A DNA stretch of 64,000 nucleotides from JAGVPT01 sp035505655. Lineage in GTDB: Bacteria; Bacteroidota; Ignavibacteria; UBA10030; UBA8401. The notes beneath the pieces are model-generated. The model was not told where the DNA came from. It saw only the letters and a list, made by a program, of their open reading frames with translations, and made no database searches. Below are positions 26,174 to 35,249 of the stretch, piece after piece. Positions within the stretch are counted from its first letter, which is position 1. Each line of letters begins with the position of its first letter. The position numbers and the translations under genes are program-made. The stretch lies in NCBI GenBank assembly GCA_035505655.1, contig DATJQP010000065.1, positions 5,773 through 69,772 on the forward strand. Reading direction: 5' to 3'.

Positions 26174-26596
26174 TTACTGACCCGCCTGGGTCGGAGTCTC
26201 TGTGGCGATCATGAATCGCTGCGCGCCAACCCCTTTGGCAATGTCCATGAGGTCGACCGCGCTCTGGAGGGAAACGGATTTGTCCGCACGCACGACGATC
26301 ACGTGATTCCTGTCGCGATCGATGATCGGGATCAGCTTCTGTGCGAGCGTCACTTTTGTCACCTCTTCCGAGCCAAGGAAAATTCTGCCGTCGCCGGTAA
26401 GCGTCACGACCGACTGCCGGTCCGCCTGGACCTCTCCTGTCACCATCTTCGGCACCTGGACCTTGATCCCCGGGGTCACGACGAACGACCAGGAAAGAAG
26501 AAAGAAGATGAGCCACTGAAGCGCCATGTCGGCGAAGGAGGCGTAATTGAAAGCCGGATTGAATTTATTTCGCGTCCTGAAGGTCATGGTATCCAA
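26174..26596 (-). CDS. exbD: ExbD/TolR biopolymer transport protein
   Basis: 140 residues: one N-terminal membrane helix (MALQWLIFFLLSWSFVV, near 24-40) and a periplasmic ExbD/TolR domain (VVTLTGDGRIFLGSEEV, IDRDRNHVIVVRADKSVSLQSAVDLMDIAKGVGAQRFMIATE). The usual membrane aspartate (FxDxxL/F) position reads SFADMALQWL, so an Asp is present just before the helix core. It lies 9 bp before tonB. Confidence 0.87.
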   Translation of the reverse strand: MDTMTFRTRNKFNPAFNYASFADMALQWLIFFLLSWSFVVTPGIKVQVPKMVTGEVQADRQSVVTLTGDGRIFLGSEEVTKVTLAQKLIPIIDRDRNHVIVVRADKSVSLQSAVDLMDIAKGVGAQRFMIATETPTQAGQ

Positions 26597-26620
26597 CTCA
26601 TCGGTGAGCGGCCAGTTTCG

Positions 26621-26839
26621 TCAATCGCCTGCCAGGCGACGACGGTTCGGTCTGACGAAGGAAACGCCGATGAACGCCCACGATGTCGCGGCGGTCATGA
26701 AGATGCCGGCGTAGGTCATGAACGGGATGTTGTCGAAGAAGCCATAGGCCATCGCGAGCACGCCGGCGAGCAAAACGACGGCGAAAGATATATCGCCGGT
26801 TCTGACCCGATTGTTCCTCAGTAGGTCCGTTTGATGCAT
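26621..26839 (-). CDS. Small two-helix membrane protein between ExbB and ExbD
   Basis: About 72 residues, with helices ISFAVVLLAGVLAMAYGF and MTYAGIFMTAATSWAFIGVSF and a basic tail (RPNRRRL). I prefer ATG 26839 because GGGAG lies eight bases upstream. Longer frames start at 26869 and 26914, the last overlapping ExbB. No family is recognised. Its fixed place between exbB and exbD suggests an accessory channel subunit. Confidence 0.6.
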   Translation of the reverse strand: MHQTDLLRNNRVRTGDISFAVVLLAGVLAMAYGFFDNIPFMTYAGIFMTAATSWAFIGVSFVRPNRRRLAGD

Positions 26840-26888
26840 TCGATGCACTCCCTGAGAAGTATCGTCCATGGACGGTTTGACCAGGTGG

Positions 26889-27605
26889 TTAATCCTTCGG
26901 CTCGAAGAACTCATCCTCTTCGCTGAAGACCTTGCGGACCGGACGCTCCTTTTTCGCAGGAGCCGTGGTCCCTTCCGCCGGTGTCTCGGCAGGGGGCGTC
27001 TTGAAGTAGCTCAAAAACTCGTCCGCCGCGGATTCCATCCGGTAGGTGATCTGTGAAACCCTTCCAACAAAATAGTTGTAGAAAAAGAGAGACGGAATTC
27101 CAACGGTGAGTCCGAAGGCGCTCGAGAGCATCGCTTCCCAGATGCCGCCGGCGAGGTTTCCGGAATTGACGTTCCCACCGAGGAGTTCAATGGCCCTGAA
27201 GGAAGTGATCATACCGACCACCGTCCCGAGGAACCCGAGCATGGGTCCGATGCCGGCGATGTTCGCGAGGATGCCGAGGTGATTCTCCAACCTGAAGACT
27301 TCCTCTTTTCCCGCAGACTCCACGGCAATTTTCACCGCCTCAGCCCCTTCATTGGCGCTCGCCACTCCCTTCCGCAGGACGGCCGGAATCGACGCAGTGC
27401 TTTGTGAGCAGGCATTGAGTGCGCCGACGAGGTCATTCCGTGAGAGGCAGCTCCTGATCTTGAGGAGAAGCGGCTTCTCGTCGACCTTTGCCTTCGAGAG
27501 GACGACAAATCGTTCGATGATGATGACCACTGCCAGGATAGAACACAAGAGAATCGGCCACATCACAATCCCGCCCTTCATAAACAAATCAAGTAGGTTC
27601 ATCAT
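26889..27605 (-). CDS. exbB: MotA/TolQ/ExbB proton channel protein
   Basis: 238 residues with three membrane helices. Family motif: LGILANIAGIGPMLGFLGTVVGMITSFRAIE near residues 105-135, then AMLSSAFGLTVGIPSLFFYNYF near 165. It forms the proton channel with ExbD. A 40-residue C-terminal extension is acidic/basic and Pro-rich (TPPAETPAEGTTAPAKKERP). It follows the SPOR gene by 25 bp. Confidence 0.9.
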   Translation of the reverse strand: MMNLLDLFMKGGIVMWPILLCSILAVVIIIERFVVLSKAKVDEKPLLLKIRSCLSRNDLVGALNACSQSTASIPAVLRKGVASANEGAEAVKIAVESAGKEEVFRLENHLGILANIAGIGPMLGFLGTVVGMITSFRAIELLGGNVNSGNLAGGIWEAMLSSAFGLTVGIPSLFFYNYFVGRVSQITYRMESAADEFLSYFKTPPAETPAEGTTAPAKKERPVRKVFSEEDEFFEPKD

Positions 27606-27630
27606 TGCTCCTGTGTGCTGACATTCTCGG

Positions 27631-28317
27631 TCACTTGCCTAAGCGAACGACCCAGTACCCGCCTTCGAGCATGTGTGCGATTTTCTCGGCGGAACTCCGT
27701 GCGGAGCGGTCGCTGTCATACCGGCCGACGTAGACGCGGTATCGACGACCGTTCCCTTTTACGTCCGCTTTTTCAACGAACGCAGGGAACCCCGCTCTCG
27801 ACATCACATCCGCTTCGATCTTCGCCTTCTGTTCGCTCGACCAGGAAGAGACCTGGACGCTGTATCTTCCGTTGGAGGAGGTCGAAATTTTCGGAAGCGT
27901 ATTCGAAGCAATCAGCGGGCTCTGCTTTGAGGCGGATGCTCCCGCCATCGATGATGTCGAGCCCTTGAGGCCGGCCTTTCCTTCGCCTTTCTTTTCGGAA
28001 CCGAAGGCGGGCTTCTCCTTGAACTCAACCAATCCTTCATTCTCCGGAGTTGTCGCTGCGGCTTTCGACGTGTCTTCGGCGGCTGCCGGGGGAGGAGCAA
28101 CGACAACCGCGGCCGCCTTTTTCTTCCCGATGATCCCCGCCTTATTCAAGGCAAAGTACCCTCCGCCAAGGAGAACGACCGCCACAAGGATGAAGACCAC
28201 GGACGAGGGGAGTCCGGCAATCTTCTTGCCGCCACTTCCTTCTCCGCCTGGCCTCACATTCGGCCGCACACCTGCCATCGGTGCCGGAGTACCAGCCTTA
28301 AGATTCAGATTGGGCAT
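27631..28317 (-). CDS. SPOR-domain membrane protein
   Basis: 228 residues. A Gly/Pro-rich cytosolic N-terminus and one membrane helix (SSVVFILVAVVLLGGGYFAL, about 38-57) lead to an Ala-rich linker. The C-terminal SPOR domain (about 150-228) reads RYSVQVSSWSSEQKAKIEADVMSRAGFPAFV and RYRVYVGRYDSDRSARSSAEKI. SPOR domains bind peptidoglycan strands lacking stem peptides, often at division sites. In this operon it may anchor the Ton-like complex to the wall. Confidence 0.85.
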   Translation of the reverse strand: MPNLNLKAGTPAPMAGVRPNVRPGGEGSGGKKIAGLPSSVVFILVAVVLLGGGYFALNKAGIIGKKKAAAVVVAPPPAAAEDTSKAAATTPENEGLVEFKEKPAFGSEKKGEGKAGLKGSTSSMAGASASKQSPLIASNTLPKISTSSNGRYSVQVSSWSSEQKAKIEADVMSRAGFPAFVEKADVKGNGRRYRVYVGRYDSDRSARSSAEKIAHMLEGGYWVVRLGK

Positions 28318-28364
28318 GTTCTACTTCCTCCTTCCTGAGAGATAAAAAGAGAGTGATTTCGTCA

Positions 28365-30047
28365 TCACCATCTGTACGTAAACGCAAGAGAGACATATGC
28401 CGGCTGCTCGAGGTACCCACCCCACAGGTAGTAATGCTGATCGAACAAATTCTCTACGTTCAGCTCCGCCTGAAGGTTATCGAGGAGCCGATAGTCACCG
28501 CGCAGGCCGACGTCGATGAAACCGGCGTTCGCCGACGAATGAGCGAAGTTCGTCCAGCGCTTCGAAACGTATCGCGCGTATCCTTCAACCGAGAGTGCGC
28601 TATCGATGCTGCGGCGGTAAATCCCCGATATCCGGAACGAAGGAATATTCGGGACCGAATTCGCAGAATCGGCCTCTGTCGTGGAGTTCCAGGAGGCGAG
28701 AAGGACCGCTGTACCGCCGGGCGAAAGCCGATACGATCCCTCCAAATCAGCCTCCGTCACGTGCACGGTAGGAAGATACATAACATCCCAGACTTTTGCA
28801 CTACCAATTTCCATAAAATACGGGTAATTGCCGATCGATCGGTAGCTCAGAGAGCCTCTCCCCTGCGAATTTTCGTCAAGGTTGAAGTCGGAGCCAACCG
28901 TCAGCGCCACCGGCACCTCGCTCTGCCTTAATTCCTCCCTGTTGAGGATGTAGTTGTTGGCAGCGGCCAGACTGAAAAGGGTGTTCCGTCGCACCGTCGG
29001 ATCGTACTTCAGGAAGACCGTCGCGTCGCCGGAGGCAAAGTATCGGAGATCGACCGTCGGAAAAAATCTTCCCGAGGATGGCCGAACGTTGCCGCTGTAG
29101 AGATATTGGGCAACCCCCACGGAAGCTTGGAGAAGTTGCGTCAGCGAACGCTCGCCGGATAGGCCGATCGTGAACCATTGCGGGGCATGGGTCGCGGTAC
29201 CGGCCGGGAGATTCATGGAAACGGCGGAGGTTTGAAAATCCAGCCAGCCCCGAAGCGGTATCCCCCACTTCTGGCTCGACGCCTGTGCGGAAAATCCAAA
29301 GTCGTTCTGCGAGGCGTTCGTCGAATCGTCGAGTGAGCTCCCGTTCCAGTTTACTCCGGCGGAATATACTGCCGGCGCCTCAAAAAACGAAGAGGGAACC
29401 GACGAAGAAATTCCAGCGTGAATTCGGAGATCGTTGAGCGACCTCGCTTGCGAAGGATCCGTCGATCCGAAAGCGCGATAGCTCTTTCCCGAAAAACTGA
29501 GGCCGCCTTCGAGCCGGCTCCCCGACAGAAGCCCGGACGTCGCCGGGGGTCTGTAATCGCCGCTGAAACCGAGATCCGTCTTTTGCCGGTTGGTGTTTGA
29601 GATGTACCCCGCGCTCGACTCATATCCTGCATGGAACAAGACCCCTCCCTGATCATAATCCTTTCCGAACCATCCTTCAAGCGTGGGAGAAGTGTACATG
29701 CCCATCCCGGCAAGCACCCTGCCGTTCATCTGACCCTCCGGCGTCGCGACGCTGGTCTCCGGCTTCTGCCCTACATCAACCTTGATATCCTTCCTTCCAG
29801 GAGAGAGCGCCCCGGGCGAATAGATCCGATCCTCCTCCTCGATTGGTTTTGAGGTTGGTGGAAGGTCGATCGCTTCCTGACCTGTAATAAGGAATTCGGG
29901 TAGATCAATCTTGGGCAGAGGAGCTGCGCCTTCCTCGGGAACCGCTACGTTGCGTTCTCCCGGTTCCTTCTTCTCCTGCGCGGATACGGGGAGCGCGAGA
30001 AAAAGAATGAGCCAAACTACACTGTATAATGTGTGGTTGGAATGCAT
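28365..30047 (-). CDS. Outer-membrane beta-barrel, TonB-receptor-like but without visible plug
   Basis: 560 residues. The signal peptide (LILFLALPVSAQ) is followed by a Pro-rich segment with LPKIDLPEFLITGQEAIDLPP. The rest is a series of amphipathic strands ending in the TonB-receptor-type finish NVENLFDQHYYLWGGYLEQPAYVSLAFTYRW with a terminal aromatic (Trp). A typical TonB-dependent receptor is 650-900 residues with a 120-residue plug; I see no plug motifs here. The start ATG overlaps the TPR gene stop by one base. Confidence 0.72.
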   Translation of the reverse strand: MHSNHTLYSVVWLILFLALPVSAQEKKEPGERNVAVPEEGAAPLPKIDLPEFLITGQEAIDLPPTSKPIEEEDRIYSPGALSPGRKDIKVDVGQKPETSVATPEGQMNGRVLAGMGMYTSPTLEGWFGKDYDQGGVLFHAGYESSAGYISNTNRQKTDLGFSGDYRPPATSGLLSGSRLEGGLSFSGKSYRAFGSTDPSQARSLNDLRIHAGISSSVPSSFFEAPAVYSAGVNWNGSSLDDSTNASQNDFGFSAQASSQKWGIPLRGWLDFQTSAVSMNLPAGTATHAPQWFTIGLSGERSLTQLLQASVGVAQYLYSGNVRPSSGRFFPTVDLRYFASGDATVFLKYDPTVRRNTLFSLAAANNYILNREELRQSEVPVALTVGSDFNLDENSQGRGSLSYRSIGNYPYFMEIGSAKVWDVMYLPTVHVTEADLEGSYRLSPGGTAVLLASWNSTTEADSANSVPNIPSFRISGIYRRSIDSALSVEGYARYVSKRWTNFAHSSANAGFIDVGLRGDYRLLDNLQAELNVENLFDQHYYLWGGYLEQPAYVSLAFTYRW

Positions 30048-33000
30048 CAGGGTTGATCGAGTCTACGGAGTCGTTGTTGTGCCTCGTTTGCCAGCTCGCC
30101 CCCCTGCTTCACAACAAAGTTGTACGCGTCTTTCGCCTTCTGAACCTGGTTTGTCTTTTCGTAGCATTCACCGAGACTAAAGTACGACTTTGCGATCCAG
30201 TCGCCCGCCGCCGGAAAGACATATTTGATCCTCATATACGAGAGGATGGCCTCGGGATAGTGTTGCATCGCTTCCTGGGCGACACCGAGCCCGTACTGCG
30301 CCTCGGCACCAAGGTCATCGGTGCGGTTGGTTGCAACCGCTTTGAAGTACTCAAGGGCCTTGTCGAAATTGCCCGCCCCCTGGTTCATCCATGCGAGGGC
30401 AACCCTGCTCCTGTCCGCCGCCGCACTTTTCGGATACGACGCGATCGTCGCTTCGAATTTTTTCACCGCTGCATCGATCTGGTTCGTCGACTTGAGGACG
30501 ACCCCCTGCTGGTAGGACGCCTCGGGGGCCTCGTCCGACCTCGGATAATCCCCGGCGATCTTCGCAAACGCCGCGAGTGCGTCGGCAGGCTTCCCTTGCT
30601 GGGCCAGGACCCCGCCTTCCTCAAAGAGGGCGGTACTGGCGAGCTTGTTGGATGGGTACCTCGTTACGACATTCTGGTACCCTTCAAGAGCTCCCAGCGA
30701 ATTGCCGAGGGCCGCGTAACATTTGGCGGACCAGAACCACGCATCGGGAGCCTGCTTGCTCGCCGGATACAGTCGGAGGAACTCCTGGTAGGCAGCGATC
30801 GCTTTGTCGTAGGCGTGCTGCCCAAAATAGATATCGGCCTTCTTGTAGGAAAGCTCGTCGGATGCTTTCGCCGACGGATTTTTCTTCACGTACTCGTCGA
30901 TGGCCGCCACTGCCTCATCCGGCTTGTCGAGAAGGACGTAGCAATACTGGATTCCGTTCATCGCATCGCCCGCGTACGAGGAGCCCGGATACCGCGTGAC
31001 AACGACCTGATATGCTTTGATCGCCTCGGCGTAGTTCTCGAGGTTGTAGTACGAGTCCCCGGTACTGTAGGCCGCCTTCGGAGCCAGTTCGCTGTTCGGG
31101 TATCGAACGATCAGTTTCTGGAAGGCCGCGATTGCGTCAGCGTACTTCTTCGTCTGGAAATAGATCCACCCGATTCCATACTGCGCATCATCGGCCAGGT
31201 CCGAATTCGGGAAATGTGCGATGAGGCTTTCGAAATCATCCAGCCCCTGCTTGAAATTGTCCGCCCTGTAATCCGATTGCGCGACCTGGTAGTAGGCATA
31301 GTCGATCCCCTGTCTCGCCGGGTATGCCTCGATGGTGTTGCGGTAGGCGTTCGCGGCCTTCGCAAATTGTTTCAACGAGTAGTACGCATCGCCAAGCCTC
31401 AGCCGGGCGTCGAAATCGAACTGCGAGCCCGGGTGCGCCGCCAGGAATTTCTCAAAGGTCGCCGCCCCCTCCCCGAACCTTCCAAGCTTGTAGTAACTCC
31501 AGGCGAGACCGTACTGCGCATCGGGAGCCTTTGGCTGACTGCTCCCCTCGTCGAGGTACTGCGCATAACATTTTGATGCCTCGGCGAACTTACCGTTTTG
31601 AAAGTACGATTCGGCCGCCCAGAAGAGCGATTCGGTCGACCTCGGGCTCTGTCCGTTTTGTCGATGGAAAGCTTCGAAGAGCCCGGCGGCAGAGGCATAA
31701 TCTCCCGACTTATAGAGCGACCATGCTTCCTGGAATTTGGCCTCAGACTTGACGCTGTCGGAGGTCGGAGCACCTTCCACCGAGCCAAAAGCTTTCGTGG
31801 CACTCCCGTAATCCTTCTTCGCAAGGTACGATTCGCCCAGCATTCGATAAGCCTCTCCCGCGACATCGGAAGAAGGAAACTTCGACGTTACTTCCCGAAA
31901 CGATGCGATGGCCGCATCATATTCCTTTGAAGAATAATGGATCAGTCCCGACTCGAAGACCGCATTGTCGGCGTACTCTCCCGCCGGACGGGCTGCAATG
32001 ACTTGCTGATATACCGCGAGGGCGTCGCTCGTCGCACCTCCAAGGCGCAAGGCCTGGGCCTTCCGGTAGAGCGAATTGTAGGCGACGTCATCCTGGCCGG
32101 AGGTCAGACTCCCGAATGATGCAGCGGCCTGGGAATACTCGCCGGTCTTCAGATAGGTCCATCCGATCGAATACGCCACAGTCCTCTCGAGGAGGTCTCC
32201 GGGGTATTTCTTCAGAAAACTCTGGTACAACTGACGGGCGCGCAGATAGTCCTTAAGGCCATAGTAGTCCTCGGCAAGCAGGTAATCGATCTGCGACCCT
32301 TCACTCGTGTCCCCCGCAGTTCTGGCGGAGCCAATGAAGTCTATGCTCTTTTGGTATTCCCCCGTTTTGTTGTAGCATTCAGCGATCCGGATTTTTGCGG
32401 TTGGAACGAGGGGGCTCTCTTTGTGCCGATCAAGAAGCTGTTGATATGAAGCGACCGCCCTGGAGTAGTCGTTTTGGCGCTCCGCGGTCCATCCTAATGA
32501 GTAGAGGGCATAATCAACGAGCCGGTTGGCCGGATACTTCTGCGCGCTCAGAGCATAGTAGGTCGAAGCGGAATCGAGACTACCGAGCTTGAAGAACGAC
32601 TCGCCGATCCAGTAGGCGGCTTCACCCGCGATGTCTGTCCCGGCGTACGAGGCAAGGAGCTCCTTGTAGGCGGCGATCGCGTCGCCGTACTTCTGGAGCT
32701 TCACCTGAGCCTCCCCGACGCGGAAAAGGGCGTCGGACCTCAGCTTTTGGTGGGGGAATTCTCGGGCAAATGAGTTGAAATCGGAACTCGCCTCTGCGTA
32801 GTCACCGAGGTCGAACTGGCACTCGGCGTAAAGGAAGAGGGCGTCCGGGCGTTTGGCGCTGGAGGGATATTGATCAACGAACTTCTGAAATTGCTGTGCG
32901 GCGAGCTGGTAAAGCCTGTCGTGATAGAGCCCGTACGCGAAGGCGTAATCCTGCTCCTCTTTGATACCATCCGGGGGAGTCTGGGCACGGAGGGATCGGG

Positions 33001-33085
33001 GAACCACCCCTCCAAGTAGCAGAACAATCAGAAACACACGAACAACCCTTCCAACCGCCGCAACCGGGTTTTCCGATTTGTTCAT
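30047..33085 (-). CDS. Large secreted TPR protein (1012 aa)
   Basis: After an N-terminal signal segment (VFLIVLLLGGVVPRSLRAQ, about 18-36) the whole protein is built of about 25 TPR-like units of 34-38 residues, with recurring YPxSxxAxxAxYxxGxxY and YxxAIxxFQxxxxxYP patterns. The first units resemble the periplasmic YbgF/BamD type. It is the first gene of a seven-gene operon ending in exbB, exbD and tonB. I infer a periplasmic scaffold linking the barrel and the Ton motor. A perfect -35 box promoter lies upstream. Confidence 0.82.
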   Translation of the reverse strand: MNKSENPVAAVGRVVRVFLIVLLLGGVVPRSLRAQTPPDGIKEEQDYAFAYGLYHDRLYQLAAQQFQKFVDQYPSSAKRPDALFLYAECQFDLGDYAEASSDFNSFAREFPHQKLRSDALFRVGEAQVKLQKYGDAIAAYKELLASYAGTDIAGEAAYWIGESFFKLGSLDSASTYYALSAQKYPANRLVDYALYSLGWTAERQNDYSRAVASYQQLLDRHKESPLVPTAKIRIAECYNKTGEYQKSIDFIGSARTAGDTSEGSQIDYLLAEDYYGLKDYLRARQLYQSFLKKYPGDLLERTVAYSIGWTYLKTGEYSQAAASFGSLTSGQDDVAYNSLYRKAQALRLGGATSDALAVYQQVIAARPAGEYADNAVFESGLIHYSSKEYDAAIASFREVTSKFPSSDVAGEAYRMLGESYLAKKDYGSATKAFGSVEGAPTSDSVKSEAKFQEAWSLYKSGDYASAAGLFEAFHRQNGQSPRSTESLFWAAESYFQNGKFAEASKCYAQYLDEGSSQPKAPDAQYGLAWSYYKLGRFGEGAATFEKFLAAHPGSQFDFDARLRLGDAYYSLKQFAKAANAYRNTIEAYPARQGIDYAYYQVAQSDYRADNFKQGLDDFESLIAHFPNSDLADDAQYGIGWIYFQTKKYADAIAAFQKLIVRYPNSELAPKAAYSTGDSYYNLENYAEAIKAYQVVVTRYPGSSYAGDAMNGIQYCYVLLDKPDEAVAAIDEYVKKNPSAKASDELSYKKADIYFGQHAYDKAIAAYQEFLRLYPASKQAPDAWFWSAKCYAALGNSLGALEGYQNVVTRYPSNKLASTALFEEGGVLAQQGKPADALAAFAKIAGDYPRSDEAPEASYQQGVVLKSTNQIDAAVKKFEATIASYPKSAAADRSRVALAWMNQGAGNFDKALEYFKAVATNRTDDLGAEAQYGLGVAQEAMQHYPEAILSYMRIKYVFPAAGDWIAKSYFSLGECYEKTNQVQKAKDAYNFVVKQGGELANEAQQRLRRLDQP

Positions 33086-33122
33086 TTAAAGTAAAGGTTT
33101 TAATGGATATACTAACTCAAAC

Positions 33123-33151
33123 AATTTAATATATCGGTCGGAGTGTGTCAA
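33123..33151 (-). promoter_or_regulatory. Putative sigma70 promoter of the TPR-barrel-SPOR-ExbBD-TonB operon
   Basis: Minus-strand TTGACA (33151-33146), 17-bp spacer, TAAATT (33128-33123), about 38 bp before ATG 33085. The -35 box is a perfect consensus. The rest of 33086-33335 holds a purine-rich tract (33152-33195) and no gene. Confidence 0.5.
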
Positions 33152-33335
33152 GTTAAGAGCAGAGAGAAGACCAAAGAGACAAGAGAGAAAAGAGCGGAAA
33201 AACCGCCGACGTGGGCAAAAATAGATTTCTTTGGTGTATTGTCAGTGGGATGGACTTGGAGCTTGACCGGGGGGCCAAGGATGGAAGTGGAAGAGGTCGA
33301 TGCAGACGCAGAACAGAGAGCGTCCAGCAAGAAAG

Positions 33336-35138
33336 TCAGGAAACCTGGTGGAATTCCTGGAGACTCTTTACCGAGAGTTTTCCGTGGCGGACTTCTTCAA
33401 TAGCCCTCGCCGCGGTTGCGGCAGCGGAAAGGGTCGTAATGAATGCCACCTTGTGCTCGATCGAAGCCCAACCGATCGCGTATTCGTCCATCCTCGACTC
33501 TTCCCCAAGCGGCGTGTTGATGACGAGATCGACCTCGCCGTTCTTGATGAAGTCGACGACATTCGGCCTCCCCTCCTGGACCTTGAATACCTGCCGGTTT
33601 TCGATCCCGCTCTTCGTGAAGAACTTCGATGTTCCTTCCGTCGCCACAATCTTGAACCCCAGTCGGACAAACTCCCTGACGATGTTGAGGGCTTCCTCGG
33701 TTTTGTCGTTTTCGTTGAGGCTCACGAAGACCGTCCCTTTCGCCGGGAGAGTATTTCCGGCGCTGATCTGAGATTTTGTGAACGAAGCCCCGAAACTCGT
33801 CGAGATCCCCATCACCTCTCCGGTGGAGCGCATTTCAGGACCGAGAAACATCGTCACCTTCGGGAACTTCGAGAATGGAAAGACGGCTTCCTTCACGGAG
33901 ATGTGTTTCACGGTTCTGAAATCAAAACCGACGACGCCGAGGTCTCTCAGCTTCCGGCCCACCATGACCTTCGCAGCGATCTTGGCAAAGGGGACGCCTG
34001 TGGCCTTGCTGACAAACGGGACGGTCCTCGAGGCGCGCGGATTCACTTCCAGCACGTAGACAGTAGTCCCCTTCATCGCGTATTGTACGTTGATAAGACC
34101 CACGACGTTGAGCGCGAAAGCGAGCTTCTTCGTGATCTCGATGATCTCGTTCGTCTTTTCTTCGCTGAGCATGAAAGGAGGGATGACGCACGCGCTATCG
34201 CCGGAATGGATCCCCGCCTCCTCGATATGCTGCATGACTCCGCCGATGACGACGTCCGTTCCGTCGCAGACCGCATCGACGTCGAACTCGAAGGCATCTT
34301 CGAGGAAATTATCGATGAGGATGGGGTGATCCGGTGCGACGTCGACCGCTCTCTTCATGTACTCTTTGAGGGAGGAGCTGTTGTAGCATATCTCCATCGC
34401 CCGTCCGCCGAGAACGTACGAGGGACGGACAAGGACGGGGTAACCGATCTCCTCGGCGACCTGCACCGCATCCTTCACCGACATCGCGGTTCCGTATTTT
34501 GGATGGACGATCGAGTGCTTCCGCAAGAGTGCCCCGAAACGCTGTCGATCCTCGGCAAGGTCAATTCCCTCCGTTGAGGTCCCAAGAATGCGGACACCGT
34601 GAGCCTCGAGTTCCTTCGCAATCTTCAGCGGGGTTTGTCCCCCGAAACTTACGATGATTCCCTCGGGCTTTTCATGCTCGCAGATGTTCAGCACGTCTTC
34701 AACCGTCAGCGGCTCGAAATAGAGTTTATCGGTCGTATCATAATCGGTCGAGACTGTCTCCGGATTACAATTGATCATGATCGTCTCGTACCCCTCCTCG
34801 CGGAGGGCATAGACGCCATGGACACAGCAGTAGTCGAACTCGATCCCCTGCCCGATACGATTGGGTCCCCCGCCAAGGATGATCACCTTCTTTTTTGCGG
34901 ATTGGACCGACTCGTTCTCCTGTTCGTAGGTGGAGTAATGATACGGGGTATGCGCCTCGAATTCAGCGGCACAGGTATCGACGGTTTTGAACACCGGCAC
35001 AACGCCAAGTCTCTTCCTGAGCTCGCGCACCGTTTGCTCATCGGTCTTCCACATCGTGGCGAGCTGACGGTCGGAGAACCCGTACTGCTTCGCCTTCAAC
35101 AGCACTGCAGGAGTAATCTTTGTGAATTTGTCCTTCAT
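33336..35138 (-). CDS. carB2: Carbamoyl-phosphate synthase large chain, C-terminal half
   Basis: 600 residues covering the end of the oligomerisation domain (LKAKQYGFSDRQLATMWK), the VDTCAAEFEAHTPYHYSTYE linker, the second ATP-grasp synthetase domain (IILGGGPNRIGQGIEFDYCCVHG; RPSYVLGGRAMEI; VLEVNPRASRTVPFVSKATG) and the MGS-like allosteric domain (about 465-600; KGTVFVSLNENDK, NLV-type INTPLGEESRMDE). This half makes carbamoyl phosphate from carbamate. It begins with its own ATG after AAAAGGA. The same domains are normally fused to the N-half; both parts look intact. Confidence 0.92.
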   Translation of the reverse strand: MKDKFTKITPAVLLKAKQYGFSDRQLATMWKTDEQTVRELRKRLGVVPVFKTVDTCAAEFEAHTPYHYSTYEQENESVQSAKKKVIILGGGPNRIGQGIEFDYCCVHGVYALREEGYETIMINCNPETVSTDYDTTDKLYFEPLTVEDVLNICEHEKPEGIIVSFGGQTPLKIAKELEAHGVRILGTSTEGIDLAEDRQRFGALLRKHSIVHPKYGTAMSVKDAVQVAEEIGYPVLVRPSYVLGGRAMEICYNSSSLKEYMKRAVDVAPDHPILIDNFLEDAFEFDVDAVCDGTDVVIGGVMQHIEEAGIHSGDSACVIPPFMLSEEKTNEIIEITKKLAFALNVVGLINVQYAMKGTTVYVLEVNPRASRTVPFVSKATGVPFAKIAAKVMVGRKLRDLGVVGFDFRTVKHISVKEAVFPFSKFPKVTMFLGPEMRSTGEVMGISTSFGASFTKSQISAGNTLPAKGTVFVSLNENDKTEEALNIVREFVRLGFKIVATEGTSKFFTKSGIENRQVFKVQEGRPNVVDFIKNGEVDLVINTPLGEESRMDEYAIGWASIEHKVAFITTLSAAATAARAIEEVRHGKLSVKSLQEFHQVS

Positions 35139-35249
35139 TCCTTTTCCGTCATCTCTTTACGCTCCACCTCGTCCCCTTCGTTTCACTCTCTCCACTTCTT
35201 CCATCGTAGATCTTATTTCTTCCATCTCATATCTTTTCTCTTCTCTCTC
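35139..35249. repeat. Pyrimidine-rich spacer between the two carB halves
   Basis: The 111 bp on the plus strand is almost entirely C and T with few purines (TCTTTTCTCTTCTCTCTCTC). It has no open frame joining the halves; carB1 ends in TGA at 35250 and carB2 starts at ATG 35138. It is like the purine-rich tracts at 24775 and 33152 read on the other strand. Confidence 0.5.
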
